From NCBI GenBank assembly GCA_020851615.1, contig JADZCL010000101.1, forward strand, positions 1 through 5,131: a stretch of 5,131 bases of DNA, in the 5' to 3' direction. This document shows positions 1 to 5,131 of this stretch, in pieces. The notes beneath the pieces are model-generated. The model made no database searches. It saw only the letters and a list, made by a program, of their open reading frames with translations, and had not been told where the DNA came from. Source of the stretch: Rubrivivax sp. (GTDB taxonomy: Bacteria; Pseudomonadota; Gammaproteobacteria; Burkholderiales; Burkholderiaceae_C). Numbering within the stretch: position 1 is the first letter of the stretch; the number at the start of each line of letters is the position of its first letter. Both the position numbers and the translations under genes were made by a program.

Positions 1-1049
1 GCGCCATTGACGGTGACGCCGCGCCAGGCCTCTTCGGGGGTCAGCCGGAAGAGCGTGCACGCCATGTTCAGCATCAGCAGCAGCGACAGCACCGGCGAGG
101 AGCCCGGGTTGTGGTCGGTGGCCAGGGCGATCGGCACGCCGGCCTCGCGCAGCGCCTGTACCGGCGGCAGCTGCGTGTCGCGCAGGAAGTAGTAGGCCCC
201 GGGCAGCAGCACGGCCACCGTGCCGGCGGCGGCCATGGCCGCCACGCCCGCGGCCGAGAGGTGCTCGAGGTGGTCGCAGGAGAGTGCGCCGTAGCGCGCG
301 GCAAGTGCTGCGCCGCCCTGGTCGGAGAGCTGTTCGGCGTGCAGCTTGACGGGCAGCCCCAGGCGTTGCGCGGCGCCGAAGATGCGCTCGGTCTGCGCCG
401 GCGTGAAGCCGATGCGGTCGCAGAAGACGTCGACGGCATCGACGAGGCCGGCGCCCAGTTGCGCCGGCAGCCACTCGATCAGCGTGTCGACGTAGTCGTC
501 CTGGCGGCCCTCGAACTCGGGCGGCAGCGCGTGCGCGGCCAGCGAGGTCGTGCGCACGGTCAACGGCAGCTCGCGCCCGAGCCGCCGCGCAACGGCCAGG
601 CAGCGGGCCTCGTGCGCCTCGGACAGGCCGTAGCCCGACTTCACCTCCAGCGTCGTCACGCCTTCGGCGATGAGGCAGCGCGCGCGTGCCGCGGCGCCGG
701 CGTACAGCTGCTCGTCGCTGGCGTGCCGGGTGGCCGCCAGCGTGCTGCGGATGCCGCCGCCGGCGCGTGCGATCTCCTCGTAGCTGGCGCCGCGCAGGCG
801 CAGCTCGAACTCGGCGGCGCGGTCACCCCCGTAGACGAGATGCGTGTGGCAGTCGACGAGGCCGGGCGTGAGCAGAGCGCCGCCGAGGTCGACCTCGGCA
901 TCGCAAGCCAGGCATGCGGGCAGCGATTGCTCCGCGCCGACCCAGGCGATGCGGTCGCCGTCGACGAGCAGCGCGCCGGACTCGATCCAGCCCCAGGGCA
1001 GCGGGCCGGTCAGTGTGGCCAGGCGGGCGTGGCGGTAGAGCGTGCGCAT
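1..1049 (-). CDS. hutI: Imidazolonepropionase HutI, C-terminus cut by the left window edge
   Basis: HutI is a cytoplasmic metal-dependent amidohydrolase that opens the ring of 4-imidazolone-5-propionate to give N-formimino-L-glutamate, the third step of histidine degradation. The window holds 349 codons from the ATG; family members run to about 400-410 residues, so the last 50-60 residues are missing. Visible motifs are [16 protein letters not shown] (metal ligands H68 and H70), KLHAEQL (H237), CDHLEH (H260, H263) and [11 protein letters not shown] (D312, H313). H68, H70, H237 and D312 sit at a constant 12-residue offset from the metal ligands I recall for Bacillus subtilis HutI (80, 82, 249, 324), which argues that the reading is intact and the start correct. 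The start ([13 protein letters not shown]) lies 6 bases after the hutD stop, with only a weak GGA (plus 1060-1062) about 10 bases upstream, so translational coupling to hutD is likely. It is the third visible gene of hutC-hutD-hutI. Confidence 0.97.
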   Translation of the reverse strand, partial: MRTLYRHARLATLTGPLPWGWIESGALLVDGDRIAWVGAEQSLPACLACDAEVDLGGALLTPGLVDCHTHLVYGGDRAAEFELRLRGASYEEIARAGGGIRSTLAATRHASDEQLYAGAAARARCLIAEGVTTLEVKSGYGLSEAHEARCLAVARRLGRELPLTVRTTSLAAHALPPEFEGRQDDYVDTLIEWLPAQLGAGLVDAVDVFCDRIGFTPAQTERIFGAAQRLGLPVKLHAEQLSDQGGAALAARYGALSCDHLEHLSAAGVAAMAAAGTVAVLLPGAYYFLRDTQLPPVQALREAGVPIALATDHNPGSSPVLSLLLMLNMACTLFRLTPEEAWRGVTVNG

Positions 1050-1055
1050 CGGGCG

Positions 1056-1613
1056 TCAATCCGTCAGGGTCAGGAACCAGGCCGGGCCGCCATCGTGCAG
1101 GCGCCAGCAGGAGGGCTCGTGTGCAGCGCTCCAGGCCAGCGTGCCGGCGCCAAGCGTCGTCGTGTGATCGTCGATATCCAGGTGCGTGAGCGAGCCGGCG
1201 AAGACCGCCCGCCAGCGCGTCATGCCGTCGATCGTGCCGCCGGGCTCGGCACGCTGCAGCGCCGCGTGGCCGGCGTCGCGACGCACCATCAGGTTCAGGT
1301 CCTCGGTGGGGCCGTCCAGCAGGTGACACATCGGTGCGGCCTCGCCGTCGAAGGCGATGGCAGCGTCCGCCGGCGTCAGCGTGCGCGCACCCCCGGGCAG
1401 GTCGAGCACCACGCCGTGGCCGTGCAGCACGGCAAAGCCGCGCCAGATGCCGGGGAATGCCGAGAACGGGCCGCTGCGGTCGATGCGGGCCACGCTCACG
1501 CGCAGCTGCCAGTCCTGCGGCTGCGGCCAGGCCAGCAGCTCTCGCGTACGGCCGCCGCCGTTGCGCCAGGGCTGCGGCATGCAGGCGTGCAGGTCGACGA
1601 GGTGGGGATTCAT
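1056..1613 (-). CDS. hutD: HutD/Ves-family protein, probable modulator of hut expression
   Basis: The gene encodes 185 residues, a normal length for the HutD/Ves family of small cupin-like proteins. It has the family's N-terminal hallmark MPQPWRNGGGRTRELLAWP (about residues 12-30), then LRVSVARIDRSGPFSAFPGIWR and a glycine-rich GHGVVLDLPGG strand region. There is no signal peptide or membrane segment, so it is probably cytoplasmic. HutD's biochemical role is not settled; work in Pseudomonas fluorescens suggested it limits maximal hut expression, perhaps by binding a pathway intermediate such as formiminoglutamate. That role is carried over here by family only. The ATG (MNPHLVDLHA) lies 23 bases after the hutC stop, and the stop is 6 bases before hutI, so it is an operon partner of both. 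No clear Shine-Dalgarno precedes the start. The same frame stays open upstream into hutC, but nothing there resembles HutD, so the ATG at 1613 is preferred. Confidence 0.93.
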   Translation of the reverse strand: MNPHLVDLHACMPQPWRNGGGRTRELLAWPQPQDWQLRVSVARIDRSGPFSAFPGIWRGFAVLHGHGVVLDLPGGARTLTPADAAIAFDGEAAPMCHLLDGPTEDLNLMVRRDAGHAALQRAEPGGTIDGMTRWRAVFAGSLTHLDIDDHTTTLGAGTLAWSAAHEPSCWRLHDGGPAWFLTLTD

Positions 1614-1636
1614 GGCGGGTTGGGTGATCGATCGGC

Positions 1637-2353
1637 TCAAGGCTGGAATATGCCCTGCAGTTGATAGCGCGAACCCGGGTATACCAGCCGTGCCAGCGTG
1701 ATCGTGGCGGTGCGGGTGAAGGTCGCGCGGGTGACGACCAGGCAGGGCTCGCGCAGCGTGATGCCCAGCAGCCGCGCCTCCTCGGGCGTGGGCGCCCCGG
1801 CCTCGATGGTGTACTGCGCGCGCCACAGCGCCGTGGTCTCGAAGAGCACCTGCGTGGGCGTGGTGCGCGTGAAGTCGGCCTCCAGATAGTGGGGGCTGCA
1901 GGCCGGGTTGACGTAGCGGTCCTCGCACTGCAGCGGCACGCCGTTCTCGTGGTGCACGATGAGCGTGTGGAAGACGCGCGCGCCCACCCCGAGGCCCAGC
2001 TGCGCGGCCAGTGCAGCAGCGGCCTTCTCTGTGCGCTGCCGGTGGACGACGGCGTGGTGCGTGTGGCCGCGCTCGACGATCTCCTCGTGCAGGTCGCGCA
2101 GGGTGAGCGTGGAGCTGACGCGGTGCAGCCGCGCGGCGAAGGTGCCCACGCCCTGGCTGCGCTCGACCAGGCCCTGGGCCTGCAGCTCCTTCAGCGCCCG
2201 GTTGACGGTCATGCGGCTGAGCCCGAAGCGTGCCATCAGCTCGGCCTCGGAGGGCATCTGCGCGCCCGCCGGCCAGGTGCCGTCGGCGAGGCCATCCTTC
2301 AGGTACTGCTTGACGCGGGCGTAGGGGGCCTGCGCCGACTGGGTGGAAACCAT
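1637..2353 (-). CDS. hutC: Histidine utilisation repressor HutC (GntR family, HutC subfamily)
   Basis: HutC is a DNA-binding repressor of hut genes that is released by urocanate. The protein is 238 residues, typical for the subfamily. The N-terminal winged helix-turn-helix covers about residues 10-75: YARVKQYLKDGLADGTWPAG leads into MPSEAELMARFGLSR, the recognition region SRMTVNRALKELQAQG (46-61), and the wing VERSQGVGTFAA. The C-terminal UTRA effector domain covers about residues 90-233, with VFHTLIVHHENGVPLQCEDRYVNP in its core and the late segment RATFTRTATITLARLVYPGSRYQL. HutC is the first gene of the minus-strand group and sits 22 bases from the edge of the 16-base palindrome that is probably its own operator, so autoregulation is likely. 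No Shine-Dalgarno precedes the ATG, and the best promoter predicts transcription starting almost at the ATG. The identity is firm; the ligand is inferred from family and neighbours. Confidence 0.96.
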   Translation of the reverse strand: MVSTQSAQAPYARVKQYLKDGLADGTWPAGAQMPSEAELMARFGLSRMTVNRALKELQAQGLVERSQGVGTFAARLHRVSSTLTLRDLHEEIVERGHTHHAVVHRQRTEKAAAALAAQLGLGVGARVFHTLIVHHENGVPLQCEDRYVNPACSPHYLEADFTRTTPTQVLFETTALWRAQYTIEAGAPTPEEARLLGITLREPCLVVTRATFTRTATITLARLVYPGSRYQLQGIFQP

Positions 2354-2360
2354 GAGTGTG

Positions 2361-2389
2361 ATGGTACTTGCCTAGACTTGTCTAGACAA
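2361..2389 (-). promoter_or_regulatory. Predicted sigma70-like promoter for hutC-hutD-hutI
   Basis: Read on the minus strand, the -35 is TTGTCT (plus 2384-2389; 4 of 6 match TTGACA), the spacer is 17 bases, and the -10 is TACCAT (plus 2361-2366; 4 of 6 match TATAAT). The expected transcription start is near 2353-2355, at or just before the hutC ATG (2353). The -35 lies wholly inside the right arm of the palindrome at 2376-2391, so a repressor bound there would block it. Prediction by eye only. Confidence 0.5.
2366..2385 (+). repeat. Tandem 10-base repeat, extra operator half-site
   Basis: ACTTGCCTAG (2366-2375) is followed directly by ACTTGTCTAG (2376-2385), with 9 of 10 bases the same. The second copy is the left part of the perfect palindrome, so the first copy is an extra half-site in the same orientation exactly 10 bases away, about one helical turn. 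It may help HutC bind as more than one dimer, or it may be a by-product of overlapping promoter and operator constraints. Confidence 0.6.
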
Positions 2390-2396
2390 GTACGAT
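2368..2396 (+). promoter_or_regulatory. Predicted sigma70-like promoter for hutU-hutH
   Basis: The -35 is TTGCCT (2368-2373; 4 of 6 match TTGACA), the spacer is 17 bases, and the -10 is TACGAT (2391-2396; 4 of 6 match TATAAT). Transcription should begin around 2402-2404, giving a leader of about 21-23 bases that still includes the hutU Shine-Dalgarno. The 16-base palindrome fills the spacer and touches the first base of the -10, the classic position for a repressor site. Prediction by eye only. Confidence 0.55.
2376..2391. promoter_or_regulatory. Perfect 16-base palindrome, probable HutC operator
   Basis: ACTTGTCTAGACAAGT equals its own reverse complement over all 16 bases, and the symmetry ends there (G2375 does not pair with A2392). 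GntR/HutC-family repressors bind inverted repeats, and known HutC sites in Pseudomonas and enteric bacteria centre on CTTGTAT...ACAAG-like or TGTA-NN-TACA palindromes, which resemble this CTTGT...ACAAG. It lies between divergent hutC and hutU and overlaps core elements of both predicted promoters. HutC as the binder is an inference from context and motif resemblance. Confidence 0.85.
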
Positions 2397-2412
2397 GCGT
2401 GCCTTCCTGTAT

Positions 2413-2417
2413 GGGGA
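2413..2417 (+). promoter_or_regulatory. Ribosome binding site that fixes the hutU start
   Basis: GGGGA stands 7 bases before the ATG at 2425. This decides the start against an in-frame ATG at 2395, which lies inside the predicted -10 element, would probably not be on the transcript, and would add ten residues ([10 protein letters not shown]) that do not look like urocanase. Confidence 0.75.
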
Positions 2418-2424
2418 AACCACC

Positions 2425-4115
<1,691 letters not shown>

Positions 4116-4116
<1 letters not shown>

Positions 4117-5131
4117 TGCTGCTGCGACCCGGACACCTGGGCCTGGACGAACTGCAGGCCATCCACGCCGGCGGCTGCCGCCTGCACATCGACCCGCAGG
4201 CGCTGCCGGCGGTCCAGGCCAGCGCCGCGCTGGTGCAGGCCGCAGCCGATGGCGATGCGCCGGTCTACGGCGTCAACACCGGCTTTGGCAAGCTCGCCAG
4301 CACGCGCATCGGCCACGAGGACCTGGCCACGCTGCAGTGGAACCTCATCCGCAGCCACAGCGTGGGCGTGGGCGAGCCCCTGTCGGCGCCGGTGGTGCGG
4401 CTGATGCTCGCGCTCAAGGCGGCGAGCCTGGCGCGTGGGCACAGCGGCGTGCGGCCGCTGGTCATCGATACCCTGCTGGCGGTGCACAACGCCGGATTGG
4501 TGCCGCTGGTGCCCAGCCAGGGATCGGTGGGCGCCTCGGGGGACCTGGCGCCGCTGTCGCACATGACGCTGGCGCTGATGGGCGAGGGCGAGTTCATCGA
4601 CGCGGCCGGGCGGCGCACACCCGCAGGCGAGGGCCTGGCCGCACACGGCATCGTGCCGCTGCAGCTGGCGGCCAAGGAGGGGCTGGCGCTCATCAACGGC
4701 ACGCAGACGAGCACGGCCCTTGCGCTGCACGCGCTCTTTCGCTTCGAGCCCGTGCTCGAGGCCGCGCTGGTCATCGGCGCGCTCACGGTCGACGCCGCGC
4801 GGGGCAGCGACAGCCCCTTCGACCCGCGCATCCATGCGCTGCGCGGGCAGCCCGGGCAGATCGATGTCGCGCAGTACTACCGCGCCCTGCTGCAGGGCAG
4901 TGCGATCCGCAGGAGCCACGAGCAGGGCGACGACCGCGTGCAGGACCCGTACTGCCTGCGCTGTCAGCCACAGGTCGTGGGCGCCTGCCTGGACCAGTTG
5001 CGCCACGCCGCCTGCGTGCTGCTGCGCGAGGCCAACGCGGTGACCGACAACCCGCTCGTCTTTGCCGCCGACGGCGTGCTGCTGAGCGGGGGCAACTTCC
5101 ACGCCGAGCCGGTGGCGCTGGCCTGCGACGC
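4116..5131 (+). CDS. hutH: Histidine ammonia-lyase HutH, C-terminus cut by the right window edge
   Basis: HutH removes ammonia from L-histidine to give trans-urocanate, the first committed step of the pathway and the source of the HutC inducer. The window holds 338 complete codons of an enzyme usually about 510 residues long, so roughly the last third is outside. Recognisable parts are PVYGVNTGFGKLAST (49-63, with Y51 matching the catalytic Tyr53 of Pseudomonas putida), LQWNLIRSHSVGVGEPL (73-89, H81 matching His83), GSVGASGDLAPLSH (136-149) and AAKEGLALINGTQTSTALAL. Ala140-Ser141-Gly142 is the triad that cyclises to the MIO electrophile. Later come the QDPYCLRCQPQVVGACLDQL segment, REANAVTDNPLVF and GGNFHAEPVALACD, all family signatures. 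A constant two-residue offset from P. putida numbering supports the chosen start, which overlaps the hutU stop by one base. The GASGDLAPLSH and YCLRCQPQ segments, with neighbouring hutU, favour histidine over phenylalanine or tyrosine as the substrate. Confidence 0.97.

Noticed and set aside
1626..1633. GATCGATC palindrome in the hutC-hutD gap.
   Set aside because: It is only 8 bases, unlike the 2376-2391 operator, and without neighbouring promoter elements or a T-run it supports neither an operator nor a terminator.
111..1664. Long open plus-strand frame opposite hutI and hutD (517 codons).
   Set aside because: It mirrors two clear genes in GC-rich DNA where stop codons are rare on the opposite strand. 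Its translation is a low-complexity Arg/Ala/Gly/Gln mixture with no recognisable domain, while the minus strand reads as HutI and HutD with intact motifs.
1056..1928. Longer N-terminal version of hutD starting inside hutC (290 codons).
   Set aside because: The extra 105 residues are out of frame with hutC and are His/Arg/Ala-rich without HutD similarity. The family-like N-terminus begins at the ATG at 1613.
2395..2424. Upstream in-frame ATG for hutU at 2395.
   Set aside because: It overlaps the predicted -10 (2391-2396), so it would precede the transcript. The ATG at 2425 has a well-spaced GGGGA and gives the expected urocanase length.
2354..2424. Sigma54 (-24/-12) promoter for nitrogen-controlled hut expression.
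   Set aside because: No TGGCAC-N5-TTGC-like pair was seen in the intergenic region, whereas sigma70-like hexamers with 17-base spacing are present on both strands.

Overview
The window is a histidine-utilisation (hut) locus from a strongly GC-rich bacterium. G or C fills most third codon positions. The gene content (hutC, hutD, hutI, hutU, hutH) and the protein sequences look proteobacterial, most likely a betaproteobacterium of the Burkholderiales. That placement is by general resemblance only; the window holds no marker gene that fixes it.

The layout is divergent. On the minus strand, reading leftwards from about 2353, lie hutC (urocanate-responsive GntR-family repressor), hutD (HutD/Ves-family protein) and hutI (imidazolonepropionase, cut by the left edge). 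They are 23 and 6 bases apart, as in an operon. On the plus strand, reading rightwards from 2425, lie hutU (urocanase, complete) and hutH (histidine ammonia-lyase, cut by the right edge). hutU and hutH overlap by one base. No stretch longer than 71 bases lacks a gene, and no RNA gene, mobile element, CRISPR array or terminator was seen.

The 71-base divergent intergenic region (2354-2424) is the control centre. It holds a perfect 16-base palindrome, ACTTGTCTAGACAAGT (2376-2391), the probable HutC operator. Two sigma70-like promoters, each with a 17-base spacer, are interleaved over it, so that each -35 lies inside the spacer of the other. A single bound HutC dimer could therefore silence both operons, including hutC itself. 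The predicted hutC transcript would start at or within a base of its ATG, so it may be leaderless. hutU has an ordinary short leader with a GGGGA Shine-Dalgarno.

Together HutH (histidine to urocanate plus ammonia), HutU (urocanate to imidazolonepropionate) and HutI (imidazolonepropionate to N-formimino-glutamate) form the first three steps of histidine degradation. The steps after formiminoglutamate (hutF/hutG or hutG alone) and any transporter are not in the window. This is a known pathway, not a new system. The points worth checking are the compact promoter-operator arrangement and the possible leaderless repressor mRNA.
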